A stretch of 64,000 bases of DNA from Clostridium sp. OF09-36 (lineage in GTDB: Bacteria; Bacillota; Clostridia; Lachnospirales; Lachnospiraceae), in the NCBI RefSeq assembly GCF_003481985.1, contig NZ_QUMD01000001.1, positions 186,001 through 250,000 of the forward strand, written 5' to 3'. The notes under the pieces were generated by a model that did no database searches, was not told where the DNA came from, and worked only from the letters and a program-made list of their open reading frames with translations. Both the position numbers and the translations under genes were made by a program. The stretch's first letter is position 1. Each line of letters starts with the position of its first letter. Below are positions 34,774-43,908 of this stretch, in pieces.

Positions 34774-36234
34774 CTATGCGTTCACTGCAGAAAGCATCTC
34801 AATGCCCTTGCGGATACGTGCCAGGGACTCTTCCTTGCCAAGCACTTCCATGATCTCGGTCGCACCGGCCGGGGTCATCTGCTTGCCGGATACAGCGGTA
34901 CGGATCGGCCACATTACAAAGCCGGTCTTGTAGCCTTTCTCGGATACATAAGCAGATAATGCTGCGTAAAGTGCATCGTTGGTGAAATCCTCCTGTGCTT
35001 CCAGGATCGGCAGCACATCATTTAATACCTGCATGGAATTCTCGGAGTTAGTCTTCATCTTCTTGTGGGTGTACATAGCCACATCGTACTCCGGCAGCTC
35101 CTGGAAGAAGTCTACCTGTGCCTCGATGTCCGGGAAAATCTCGATACGGGTCTTTACCATGCCTGCGATCTTCTTTAAATCGAGATCTTTCTTGATGACA
35201 GCCTTTAAGTACGGCTCTGCCAGCTCGTAGAAACGGTCTGCGTCCATTGCCTTTAAGTACTCGCCGTTCATCCATTTTAATTTTGTGATATCGAATACAG
35301 CCGGGGACTTGCTGATGTTGTGGTAATCAAATGCCTTTACCAGCTCCTCCAGGGAGAAGATTTCCTGGTTGTCGGTCGGGGACCAGCCAAGCAGTGCCAC
35401 ATAGTTTACAACCGCCTCGGATACAAAGCCCTGCTCGATCAGGTCCTCGAAGGAGGAGTGGCCGCTTCTCTTGGAAAGCTTTTTGTGGAACTCATCGGTG
35501 ATCAGCGGGCAGTGTACATAAACCGGAACCTCCCAGCCAAACGCATCGTACAGACGGTTGTACTTCGGGGAGGAGGACAGGTACTCGTTGCCACGTACAA
35601 CATGGGTGATTCCCATTAAATGGTCGTCTACCACGTTTGCGAAGTTGTAGGTCGGGTAACCATCGGATTTGATGAGGACCATATCGTCTAACTCAGAGTT
35701 GTCTACGGTGATGTCTCCATAGATCTCGTCATGGAAGGTTGTGGTGCCCTCGGTCGGGTTATTCTGGCGGATGACATATGGCATGCCTGCTGCCAGGTTT
35801 GCCTCTACCTCTTCCTTGCTTAAGTGCAGGCAGTGCTTGTCATAGGTCATGATCTCCTCGCCGTTTACGGTCTTCTTTAAGGAGTTTAAGCGCTCCTGGG
35901 TGCAGAAGCAGTAATAAGCCTCGCCTTTTTCTACCAGCTTTTTGGCATACTCTAAGTAGATGCCCGCTTTCTGGCGCTCACTCTGCACGTACGGACCGCA
36001 GCCGCCGTCTTTGTCCGGACCTTCGTCGTGTACCAGACCGGTCTCAGCCAGAGTGCGGTAAATGATCTCGGTTGCACCCTCAACGAAGCGCTCCTGGTCG
36101 GTATCCTCGATACGTAAGAGGAAATCGCCGCCCTCATGCTTGGCGATGAGGTATGCGTACAGTGCGGTTCTTAAGTTACCTACATGCATGCGGCCGGTCG
36201 GGCTCGGTGCATATCTTGTTCTGATCTTTGTCAT
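34774..36234 (-). CDS. gltX: Glutamyl-tRNA synthetase
   Basis: Charges tRNA-Glu, and probably tRNA-Gln as the non-discriminating form. 486 residues. RYAPSPTGRMHVGNLRTALY has the HIGH motif as HVGN and KLSKRSG is the KMSKS equivalent. In the zinc region CFC (about 119) is partly kept. The start is the ATG at 36234, nine bases after AAAGGAG; an in-frame ATG nine codons earlier has no site. Transcribed from its own promoter at 36323-36351. Confidence 0.95.
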   Translation of the reverse strand: MTKIRTRYAPSPTGRMHVGNLRTALYAYLIAKHEGGDFLLRIEDTDQERFVEGATEIIYRTLAETGLVHDEGPDKDGGCGPYVQSERQKAGIYLEYAKKLVEKGEAYYCFCTQERLNSLKKTVNGEEIMTYDKHCLHLSKEEVEANLAAGMPYVIRQNNPTEGTTTFHDEIYGDITVDNSELDDMVLIKSDGYPTYNFANVVDDHLMGITHVVRGNEYLSSSPKYNRLYDAFGWEVPVYVHCPLITDEFHKKLSKRSGHSSFEDLIEQGFVSEAVVNYVALLGWSPTDNQEIFSLEELVKAFDYHNISKSPAVFDITKLKWMNGEYLKAMDADRFYELAEPYLKAVIKKDLDLKKIAGMVKTRIEIFPDIEAQVDFFQELPEYDVAMYTHKKMKTNSENSMQVLNDVLPILEAQEDFTNDALYAALSAYVSEKGYKTGFVMWPIRTAVSGKQMTPAGATEIMEVLGKEESLARIRKGIEMLSAVNA

Positions 36235-36322
36235 GATATGAAACTCCTTTGTTTTTCTCAAAGATTTTTATTTTCCATTTTTGCGCGTTACACTTCCCAC
36301 GCAGACAGTAATCTTTGCGCCC

Positions 36323-36351
36323 ATTATAACGCGCTCTGCCCTAAATGGCAA
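36323..36351 (-). promoter_or_regulatory. Promoter of gltX
   Basis: Minus strand TTGCCA (36351-36346), 17-base spacer, TATAAT (36328-36323), about 90 bases before the ATG. It lies just after the M18 stop. Confidence 0.8.
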
Positions 36352-36376
36352 TTTATTTCCTGTGCATGGAATTTTT

Positions 36377-37713
36377 TTAACCTAAACGGTAAGCCCCGTC
36401 TCCTTTTCCGGTAAAGCTTCCGGAATAAAGGACCTTTGCTGCCTCAATGAGGTATGCAGTGTCGCGGCTTCCAGCGGTCTCATAGCTGGAGTGCATGGCA
36501 AGCTGCGGCAGGCCGATATCTACGGTATTTAATGCAACCTGGGTTCCGGAGATGTTGCCCAGGGTGGAACCGCCGAGGATATCGGAACGGTTTAAGAATA
36601 CCTGGTACGGAACCTCTGCCTTCTCGCAGATGGTCTTGAATACGGCTGCTGAAACTGCATCCGTGCAGTACTTCTGGTTTGCGCTGTATTTGATGACGAT
36701 CCCCTGGTTCATATACGGGCGGCTGGTCGGATCTGCCTTATCCGGCTGGTTCGGATGGATGGCATGCGCATTGTCTGCAGATACCATGAAACTGGATGCC
36801 AGTGCGGTTAAGTACTCTTCCTGGGTGCGGCCCATGCCGGTATTGATGCGGTTTAACACATCCTTTAAGAACGTAGATTCTGCGCCCTGTTTGGTTCCGC
36901 TTCCCACTTCCTCGTTATCGTATACGCAGTGAACAGCTACGCTGTCCTTCGGCTCTGCTGCCAGAAAGCCCTTTAAGGATGCGAATGCACACTGCAGATC
37001 ATCCAAATGCGGCTTGCGATAAACTCGCCATCTGCACCGAGCAGGGTACCTTTCATGCGGTTATATAAGAACATATCCATATCCAGGATATCCTCTGCCG
37101 TTACACCGGCCTCATTTGCGATCAGCTCAGTAAAGCAGCCCTTTACCTGCTTTTCGGCAGCTTCGCAGAAGAGCGGAAGCATATCCTTCTGGGCATTGAA
37201 CGCATACCCGTCGTTCACCTGGCGGTTCATGTGAATGGCCAGATTCGGGATGATCATCAGGTCACGGTCTACGTTAACTAACTTTGTTGCAATGCCATCA
37301 GCAGTGCGCACGATCACGCGGCCTGCCACGGAAAGCGGACGGTCCAGCCAGGTGGAGCAGATCATGCCGCCGTATTTTTCCACGTTCAGCTTCACATACT
37401 GGTTCTCCACGGCAATCTCCGCATTCGCCTTGATCTTAAAGACCGGAGAGTCACTGTGGCTTGCCATAATCTGGAAGCCTGCGAAATCCTGTTTCGGGAT
37501 CTTGAATGCGATCAGGGCAGAATCGTTTCTGGTCACATAGTAACCATTTCCTGCCTCCAGGTTCCATTTTTCTCCTTCATACAGACGGGTAAATCCAGCG
37601 TTTTTCAGCATTTCACACATATTTGCCGTTGCGTGGAATGCACTTGGGCTGTTGTCGAGGAACTGAAGCAATTCCTCATTGGTCTTCTCAAAATTCAAAT
37701 TTGCTTTACTCAT
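36377..37713 (-). CDS. M18 family aminopeptidase, frame broken by one base
   Basis: Zinc aminopeptidase of the M18 (aspartyl aminopeptidase-like) family. N-terminal NSPSAFHATANMCEML, the metal His in MASHSDSPVFKIKA, the Glu pair in YDNEEVGSGTKQGAEST, and the C-terminal AMHSSYETAGSRDTAYLIEA. One base is missing at 37008/37009 after EFIASR; LDDLQCAFASL continues in the next frame. The restored protein has 445 residues, the usual length. The start ATG at 37713 overlaps the stop of the HAD gene (ATGA), so both are coupled. Confidence 0.9.
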
Positions 37714-38318
37714 AATACCTTCTCTAAATCCTTTCTCAGATTTTCCATGCTGCCATCTGCGAAGCAATGCCCATCCATACCACAGGCTTTTGCTCCCTCA
37801 ATATTCATCGACAGATCATCGATAAAATAACACTCCTCCGGCTTTAATCTGAAGCGGTTGAAGAAATGCTCATACATCTCTTTCTGCGGTTTTAAGCATT
37901 TCACCTCGGCAGAAAAGAGCAGTCCATCGAAACATTCGACAGCCGGGATCACCTCTTTGTAGCAGGACGGCAGCCGGACAGACGCATTGGAGCAGACATA
38001 AAGGCCATACCCTTTTGCTTTCAGTTCCCGCACCAGTGCCTCCATATCTTTATTTTTCCACATGCAGTATTTCTCCCAGTTGTCAAAACACAGCTTCGCC
38101 GCTTCATGCAGACGCTCTGGAAGTCTCGCGCACATTTTTTTGAGTCCCTCTTCTTCAGAAATGACTCCCATATCCAGCAGGATCCATTCCGGGGAATCGA
38201 ACACAGCCGTACAGACCGCTTTCTGGTCTTCCTCATTTTCAATAAAATGGCGGCATGCCCGCATGGATTCGTAGTAAATCAGAACTTTCCCCATGTCGAA
38301 TACAATATTTTTTATCAT
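37710..38318 (-). CDS. HAD family hydrolase (subfamily IA, YihX-like)
   Basis: 202 residues. Motif I is NIVFDMGKVLI, with the nucleophile Asp but Gly where many HAD phosphatases have the second Asp, as in the YihX/DMGGVL group. Motif II is VCSNAS, motif III Lys in AEVKCLKPQKEMYEHFF, motif IV YFIDDLSMNIEGAKACGM. Likely a small-molecule phosphatase in the cytoplasm. Its stop overlaps the M18 start. The ATG at 38318 has AGGAGG upstream. Confidence 0.88.
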   Translation of the reverse strand: MIKNIVFDMGKVLIYYESMRACRHFIENEEDQKAVCTAVFDSPEWILLDMGVISEEEGLKKMCARLPERLHEAAKLCFDNWEKYCMWKNKDMEALVRELKAKGYGLYVCSNASVRLPSCYKEVIPAVECFDGLLFSAEVKCLKPQKEMYEHFFNRFRLKPEECYFIDDLSMNIEGAKACGMDGHCFADGSMENLRKDLEKVL

Positions 38319-38348
38319 CGCATCTCCTCCTATTTATTTATCACAGAT

Positions 38349-38376
38349 CCATCACACTTCACAGTGGTTGTGATGG
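38349..38376 (-). terminator. Hairpin downstream of the acyltransferase gene
   Basis: CCATCACA (38349-38356) and TGTGATGG (38369-38376) form an eight-base stem. There is no real T-run, so a weak terminator at best for the polysaccharide cluster. Confidence 0.35.
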
Positions 38377-38435
38377 TGACAGACAATCGCAGACAGCTTC
38401 CCCGGATTCCCCAAAATAACCATTTATCTGCCCAT

Positions 38436-39470
38436 TCATCTGTCTCCCGTCAGCAACCTCCATACACGCGGCAGGTACCTTCGCATCCATGCCCCGGTCA
38501 CACTGCTGATCACAAGCACCAGAACCGGCATGAACAAAAACAAAAGGAACGGTCCATACCAGTTTGCTGTCCCTATGATTCCGATCCGGGCTGCCGTCTT
38601 GTTGATGAGCCGAACAATGGCAAAGTGAACCGCATACAGGAAAAAATTGTGTTTCATAAACTCCTTCGCCGCCGGGAGATGTTTTCCCGGAAGCACAAGC
38701 CAGAATCCCGCCACCGCCAGAACACGGCACAAAACAAAGGATGGGATATGTGCCTGCCAGAGTCCCACATAATAGACGGCCGCCGCTGCTGCCATACTAA
38801 ACATTCCGGTCCAAAAGCACATCCTGCTTTCACACTGCTCTGCCACTGCCTTCCAGTGCAGTGCAAGCATGGCACCCGTGCCGTAATAGATCAGCGCATC
38901 CGGGTTTACCAAAAGTCCGGATGGACTAAACCGCACCAGAATCCAGCAGGCAGCAAGCAACAGACAGCCGCTCCATACACGCTTTAGCAGCATATAAAGA
39001 ACCGGTGCCAGCACCACCAGCCAGATGAGCTGGTACAGATACCAGAACACATTGTTGTAGGTGTGGGCCACCACGGCTTCCACCCCCGCCTGAAGCGACA
39101 GCTTTACGACGCCTTTTCCCACCACATCAGACAGTGCCGGAACGCGGCTTGCGATCACATAACAGATATAGTAAAGAAAGTTCCAGACAATATACGGCAC
39201 AAGCAGGCTTTTTACGCGCCTCTGCCATTTGCCTTTCAGTTTGTCCCAGCTGAAATTCCGGTAAAACTGGTACCCGGAGATCATAAAAAATCCCGGCACC
39301 GCAATCTGCCCAAACCAGTCTCCGATCCGGTGCTCCAGCACATAAACCGTTCCGGTCATTGCCTGATAGCCCAGAAACAGCTCTGCATTATAGGAATGGA
39401 CCCAGATCACCAAGAGACTGAGCGCAAAAGAGAACCATGTGACTTTGTTGCGAAATTCTAACTCGGTCAT
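38436..39470 (-). CDS. Membrane acyltransferase (acyltransferase_3 family)
   Basis: 344 residues, about ten membrane helices. The N-terminal helix holds the family's catalytic-type His (LLVIWVHSYN), and FFMISGYQFYRNF is the conserved second region. Such enzymes add acetyl or similar groups to surface sugars. It is the last gene of the polysaccharide cluster, 84 bases after the ABC permease, so O-acylation of that polymer is the likely role (inference). Confidence 0.85.
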   Translation of the reverse strand: MTELEFRNKVTWFSFALSLLVIWVHSYNAELFLGYQAMTGTVYVLEHRIGDWFGQIAVPGFFMISGYQFYRNFSWDKLKGKWQRRVKSLLVPYIVWNFLYYICYVIASRVPALSDVVGKGVVKLSLQAGVEAVVAHTYNNVFWYLYQLIWLVVLAPVLYMLLKRVWSGCLLLAACWILVRFSPSGLLVNPDALIYYGTGAMLALHWKAVAEQCESRMCFWTGMFSMAAAAAVYYVGLWQAHIPSFVLCRVLAVAGFWLVLPGKHLPAAKEFMKHNFFLYAVHFAIVRLINKTAARIGIIGTANWYGPFLLFLFMPVLVLVISSVTGAWMRRYLPRVWRLLTGDR

Positions 39471-39553
39471 ATGATTCCCCCTTATCTGTCATACGTTTTC
39501 TTTTTACCGGAACTGCCAGCTTAAAACGCAAGAAACCATTTTCTTTTCAAGCC

Positions 39554-40366
39554 TTACAACACGTCAGAAAAATGCGGTCTTAACCGTTTAAACACCCGGA
39601 GTCCCAAAAGCCCGATGACGAGCGTTACCACCCAGAAATAAATGCCAAGCTTCGGGCGTTCCCAGAACCAGTTTCCGGTGAGCATGCTGTCGCGGTATCC
39701 GGCAACCACATAGTAAAACGGATTCAGCTTTAAGATCGTCACAAACCACGGAGCCTTGTCCGCAAACATGGTCTCCTGGTACATGATCGGGGTCAGCCAC
39801 ATGCCAAACTGCAGACAGATGCTGACAATCTGCGCCATGTCTTTAAAGAAGACATTGACCGCAGAGGTCAGGTAACCGAATGCCAGGGCCAGCATGGCTG
39901 CCGCGAAGCTGTAATACAAGATCTGGATCCAGGTTGCCATCGGCAGTCTGCCGTAGCATAAGAACACGACCAGCATGATCCCTGCGAAAAAGGCATGCAC
40001 CAGCATACAGGAGATCAGCTTGATGATCGGAAGGATCTCAACCTGGAACACAACCTTCTTCACCAGATAGCTGTATTCCTGCAGACACCCTGTCACGCAG
40101 TTTAAAGCCTCGCTGTAGAAAAACCACGGCACAATGCCCGGGATCAGCCAGAGCACATACGGCACTCCCGGAACCGGCGGCACACTCTTAAATCCCACCT
40201 GGAAGATGAAGAAATAGATGAGCACCGTGACGATCGGCTGCACCAGCATCCACACGATGCCAAAGTACGAACCGACAAAGCGCTTTCGGAAATCAGCCTT
40301 CGCCAGATCCCAGATGAGTTTTCGTTTCCTGACGATTTCTTTCATCAGAGAAATTACATAATTCAT
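39554..40366 (-). CDS. ABC-2 type polysaccharide export permease (Wzm/TagG-like)
   Basis: 270 residues, six membrane helices. LAKADFRKRFVGSYFGIVWM at the N-terminus and QFGMWLTPIMYQETM near the end are typical of O-antigen and teichoic acid export permeases. The ATP-binding partner (Wzt/TagH), normally the next gene, is missing here and nowhere else in the cluster. It starts six bases after rfbC. Confidence 0.9.
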   Translation of the reverse strand: MNYVISLMKEIVRKRKLIWDLAKADFRKRFVGSYFGIVWMLVQPIVTVLIYFFIFQVGFKSVPPVPGVPYVLWLIPGIVPWFFYSEALNCVTGCLQEYSYLVKKVVFQVEILPIIKLISCMLVHAFFAGIMLVVFLCYGRLPMATWIQILYYSFAAAMLALAFGYLTSAVNVFFKDMAQIVSICLQFGMWLTPIMYQETMFADKAPWFVTILKLNPFYYVVAGYRDSMLTGNWFWERPKLGIYFWVVTLVIGLLGLRVFKRLRPHFSDVL

Positions 40367-40372
40367 AAATTT

Positions 40373-40936
40373 TTATTCCTCATTAAATTTGAAGGTGTCC
40401 TTCAGACCACTCCACTTTTTATCTTTCTCAGAGATGATCAGCTCCACACCTTCCTCGAACGGCCAGTCAATGCCAATCTCCGGATCGTTGTAAGCCAGAC
40501 CGCCCTCATCGCCCGGATGATAGAAATCGGTGCACTTGTAGGCGAACTCTGCCTCATCGGACAGCACTAAGAAGCCGTGTGCAAAGCCCTCCGGGATGTA
40601 GAACTGCTTTTTGTTCTCAGCAGTCAGCTCCACGCCAAACCACTTTCCGTAGGTTTTGGAGTTTGCACGCAGGTCTACTGCTACATCGAATACGGCACCA
40701 CGGATGGCACGCACCAGCTTGCCCTGCGGATACTGTTTCTGGAAATGCAGGCCGCGCAGTACACCCTTCACGGACATGGACTGGTTGTCCTGTACAAATA
40801 CCATGTTCAGTCCGGCTTCCTTGAAGTCATTCTGGTTGTAAGTTTCTACAAAATAGCCGCGCTCATCCTTAAATACGGTCGGCTCGATCACATAAAGTCC
40901 CTCGATATCACAGGATGTTACTTTGATCTTTCCCAT
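40373..40936 (-). CDS. rfbC: dTDP-4-dehydrorhamnose 3,5-epimerase
   Basis: Third step of dTDP-L-rhamnose synthesis. 187 residues. VFKDERGYFVETYNQNDF, GVLRGLHFQKQYPQGKLVR with the catalytic His, AVDLRANSKTYGKW, and YIPEGFAHGFLVLSDEAEF. rfbA, rfbB and rfbD are not here and must be elsewhere. Implies rhamnose or a related 6-deoxyhexose in the polymer. Confidence 0.95.
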   Translation of the reverse strand: MGKIKVTSCDIEGLYVIEPTVFKDERGYFVETYNQNDFKEAGLNMVFVQDNQSMSVKGVLRGLHFQKQYPQGKLVRAIRGAVFDVAVDLRANSKTYGKWFGVELTAENKKQFYIPEGFAHGFLVLSDEAEFAYKCTDFYHPGDEGGLAYNDPEIGIDWPFEEGVELIISEKDKKWSGLKDTFKFNEE

Positions 40937-40971
40937 TATTCTTGTTCCTCACTTTTCATTTCTCTAAGGTT

Positions 40972-42636
40972 TTACAAACGGATGCACACAATGCTGAACA
41001 GACGCACCAGCGCATAACCGTTCAGACAGCACATCAGATACAATATACTACGGTTTTTATCCTTTGTCAAAACTACCGTATGATTTTTCAAAGCCAGCAG
41101 AAGCACCGGCAGAAATGGCAGGAAATACCGGCCCTGCACGCCCAGGATCACCCGGGAGCTGAGCGGTGTCCACGCGATCAGCATGGACAACATGGTAAGC
41201 CCCGCGCAGGCCGCTGCAAGAACTCCCACCCAGAACCGCTGGCGCAGATTCATGCGGATCTGCTCGGCCGGAATCTTCAGTGCCAGACCGATCAGACATA
41301 ATGTAAGGATCCACACAACCAGATACGGCACATCCAGCACCTGGTCCAGATTTCCAAGCCATCCTCCGATCATGGTGATATGCATGTCTTTCGCATTCCA
41401 CACCAGGGTCTGGTAAAACATCCGCACCAGAAGCACCGGATTATGGATGAGAAGGTTCATGCTGAAACCGGCTTCTTCTGCCCAAGCCACATAGCTGTCT
41501 GCCTCCGTCGCCGTCGCGTAAGTGGTGATGACCTGGCTATTAACCAGATACATGGACACGGCCCACGCACCCGCCACGACAAACGCACTGACAAACCAGT
41601 TTCTTGCACCGCCAAATTTTCGGACCGGAACCAGCAGGCACAGGCCAAGCATCGGCGCGTAGACCATCTTGCACGGACCTGCCACCGCCGCCAGAACTGC
41701 TAACAGCACCACATCCCGGATGCGGACCCGTTCCGCTTCAAAAGCCAGGTCCAGACAGACAGCTGTTAAAAGGAACATGCAGCCGAGGATCATGACATCA
41801 TAAGAGAACGAAGCCGCAAGGTGCAGCGTCATCGGCAGAAGTGCCACGCCCAGAAGCACTTCTTTCCCAAACGGGATCCGCTTCACCGCCAAATAAAGCA
41901 TTCCTATAAAAAAGAGCAGGTTGCACAACCGTCCAAAGTACAAAAGGCAGACCGTATTCAGCCCCAGAAGCCTTGCCGCGCTGATGCCGATCGCCTGGGG
42001 CACATAGGCAAGCGGCGTAGTCGTGACCGGCGGGTAGGTGGAACTCACGTAAGCACCCTGTGCCTGAATTTCGTCAGTACGCTCCGGAGCGTACTGACCA
42101 TTGATTCCTAATGCATGAAATAACTCATAGGTGGACTCATCCAGAGTCTCGCCCAGCTTCACCGCCTGTTCGTGGCTCTCCTCCGTCACCTGAAGGTTTC
42201 CATCTTCATCGGGTTCGTAGATAAAATCCCCGTCCAGATCCTCCACCCAGGCATCCTGCGCCCGTAAAAGCACCCGGCCGTAGCGGTCGCGCTGTGGCTG
42301 TCCAATTAGCTGGGAGGATAGGCGGTAAGCACTGACATAATGGCTGATCTCGTCCGGCGCCGAAAGCGGCGGCAGCACAAAGAGATACAGCACGCCAAGG
42401 CCTCCTGCCATGAGCACCGCCAGCTTCGGAAATGACCATGGAATGTTCTTTTCCAGCAGGAAATACCCGCACACGGCAGCAAGCGCTGCCACCAGAGCCG
42501 ACAACAGCAGATACTGTCCCATCTGCCAGGAAGCACCGGTCGCCTGAATCCCGGTCTTAACATCCAGACTGTGCCAGGCAGCTGCAACCGCAAGGCACAA
42601 AATGCCGGCGATCAGACTAGCGTTTTTCTTCTTCAT
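40972..42636 (-). CDS. DUF2142 family multi-pass membrane protein
   Basis: About 554 residues, some 12 membrane helices. Signature LPPLSAPDEISHYVSAYRLS between helices 2 and 3, as in DUF2142 and GT-C glycosyltransferases that use lipid-linked sugars (acidic pair DE after the first helices). An extracellular loop with many acidic residues lies at about 110-170. The start is the ATG at 42636, seven bases after GAGGAG, overlapping the end of the DUF2304 gene. Probably a membrane glycosyltransferase of the cluster. A 26-bp perfect palindrome lies inside (42073-42098). Confidence 0.85.
   Translation of the reverse strand: MKKKNASLIAGILCLAVAAAWHSLDVKTGIQATGASWQMGQYLLLSALVAALAAVCGYFLLEKNIPWSFPKLAVLMAGGLGVLYLFVLPPLSAPDEISHYVSAYRLSSQLIGQPQRDRYGRVLLRAQDAWVEDLDGDFIYEPDEDGNLQVTEESHEQAVKLGETLDESTYELFHALGINGQYAPERTDEIQAQGAYVSSTYPPVTTTPLAYVPQAIGISAARLLGLNTVCLLYFGRLCNLLFFIGMLYLAVKRIPFGKEVLLGVALLPMTLHLAASFSYDVMILGCMFLLTAVCLDLAFEAERVRIRDVVLLAVLAAVAGPCKMVYAPMLGLCLLVPVRKFGGARNWFVSAFVVAGAWAVSMYLVNSQVITTYATATEADSYVAWAEEAGFSMNLLIHNPVLLVRMFYQTLVWNAKDMHITMIGGWLGNLDQVLDVPYLVVWILTLCLIGLALKIPAEQIRMNLRQRFWVGVLAAACAGLTMLSMLIAWTPLSSRVILGVQGRYFLPFLPVLLLALKNHTVVLTKDKNRSILYLMCCLNGYALVRLFSIVCIRL
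42073..42098. repeat. 26-bp perfect palindrome inside the DUF2142 gene
   Basis: Each half is GTCAGTACGCTCC read on one strand; the two halves abut with no loop. It codes for the segment AP-ERTDE and surroundings, so it is inside conserved reading frame. Could be a protein-binding site or chance. Confidence 0.8.
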
Positions 42637-42967
42637 ACTTTTTCTCCTCAAGTGCCATGGCCTGGACCAGCTCTTTGATCTTACTCTCCAGCTGTGAGAT
42701 GTGGATACTCATAAAAAAGACCTTTAAGATCAGCACAAAGATCGCGAACAAAAACAGAAAATTCGTTGTGGCGTAGATTCCAAGCAGGCTGGCGCAGGCA
42801 TCGGCCACCTTCGGAAATACACTGTACACCACCAGCACCAGGGCTAACACAATCCAGAAGATCGCGCTCTCGATCTGCATCCGGGACTGGCGGATCTTGC
42901 GCATGATCATGGAAAAGGTGCCAAGAGACACCAGGATCAGTGCAATGCGCAGGGTTGTGGTCATCAT
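42617..42967 (-). CDS. DUF2304 family membrane protein
   Basis: About 116 residues with three membrane helices, then a charged coiled C-terminus (HISQLESKIKELVQAMALEE). DUF2304 genes usually stand next to dolichol-phosphate-mannose-like glycosyltransferases. Such a transferase is at 45197-45910 in this cluster, so it is the probable partner. The start is the ATG at 42967 with GGAGG; the ATGA overlaps the stop of the upstream glycosyltransferase. Confidence 0.86.
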   Translation of the reverse strand: MMTTTLRIALILVSLGTFSMIMRKIRQSRMQIESAIFWIVLALVLVVYSVFPKVADACASLLGIYATTNFLFLFAIFVLILKVFFMSIHISQLESKIKELVQAMALEEKKYEEEKR

Positions 42968-43908
42968 GCTTTTCTCCTCCATTTCTTTTCCCAGTATAGC
43001 GGGCTCATGCTGCACCAGAGGATCATCTTTTTCGGAAGTTTTTCATAGTTTCGTCCCAGCTTGTAGCCGAGATATTTGCAGCCGCTGCTGACAACCAGCT
43101 CCGGGATCAGAAAACCCTTAAAGTGCAGCAACAGGTACTTTGCCGTCTGTTTCACGAGGCGGATTCCCTCTCCCTCTGACTTCAGATCCGCGAACACCTC
43201 CGGATGCTCCGCCTGGGATACCGCCAGATCAAAATTGCGGTGGAACTGCTGCATCGGCGTCAGATTGTGCGAGTGGACTACCTTGGCCTCCGGCACATAA
43301 GCCACCGCGTAACCGGCATCCATAGCCGCTGCCGCGTAGATCATGTCCTCATTAAAGATGGTGCTGTTCACAAAGCCCTCCAGCTTGCGGAAAATGTCCT
43401 TGCGGTACGCACAGCACACATTGGAAGCAAAGTAGGTCTTGATCCCCATGGTACTGACATCTTTTTTCGTCTTTACCATCGGCGTATCCGGATAGTTGAA
43501 TGCACGGGTATAGCGCTCGATCGTGCGGCAGTCCTTTGCCGGAAGCTGTCTTGCGTAAGCCACTGCCACCGCTTCGCCGTCCGGTCCCTTCTGCTCCAGT
43601 CCCTTTAACAGGTTCTCGATCAGGTATTCATCCTGCGGAACTGCGTCATCGGTCATAAAGATCATGATGTCCGATTCCGAGTACCACGCCGCCAGATTGC
43701 GGGTACCGCCGTGGTCAAACTCTTCTTTTGTCAGATGATGGACTTCCATTCCAGGGATATCCCGGTATCCGTCCGCATTCCAGTACGCTTTTTCTGTATT
43801 CATGATAATGATCCGGTCTGGCACTACCGTCTGCTTTTTCAGCATCTGAAGCAGTCTGGCAAACCGCCGGTCCGGCTTGTACACCGGGATCAATACATCA
43901 ACCGTCAT
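42964..43908 (-). CDS. Family 2 glycosyltransferase (rhamnosyltransferase-like)
   Basis: 314 residues, GT-A fold. DVLIPVYKPDRRFARLLQML, then the nucleotide-binding acidic motif IMIFMTDDAVPQDE in place of DXD, and VVHSHNLTPMQQFHRNFDLA near the C-terminus, as in bacterial rhamnosyltransferases. Cytoplasmic face of the membrane, no full membrane helix. The donor may be dTDP-rhamnose because rfbC is in the cluster (inference). The ATG overlaps the flippase stop and its stop overlaps DUF2304. Confidence 0.87.
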   Translation of the reverse strand: MTVDVLIPVYKPDRRFARLLQMLKKQTVVPDRIIIMNTEKAYWNADGYRDIPGMEVHHLTKEEFDHGGTRNLAAWYSESDIMIFMTDDAVPQDEYLIENLLKGLEQKGPDGEAVAVAYARQLPAKDCRTIERYTRAFNYPDTPMVKTKKDVSTMGIKTYFASNVCCAYRKDIFRKLEGFVNSTIFNEDMIYAAAAMDAGYAVAYVPEAKVVHSHNLTPMQQFHRNFDLAVSQAEHPEVFADLKSEGEGIRLVKQTAKYLLLHFKGFLIPELVVSSGCKYLGYKLGRNYEKLPKKMILWCSMSPLYWEKKWRRKA

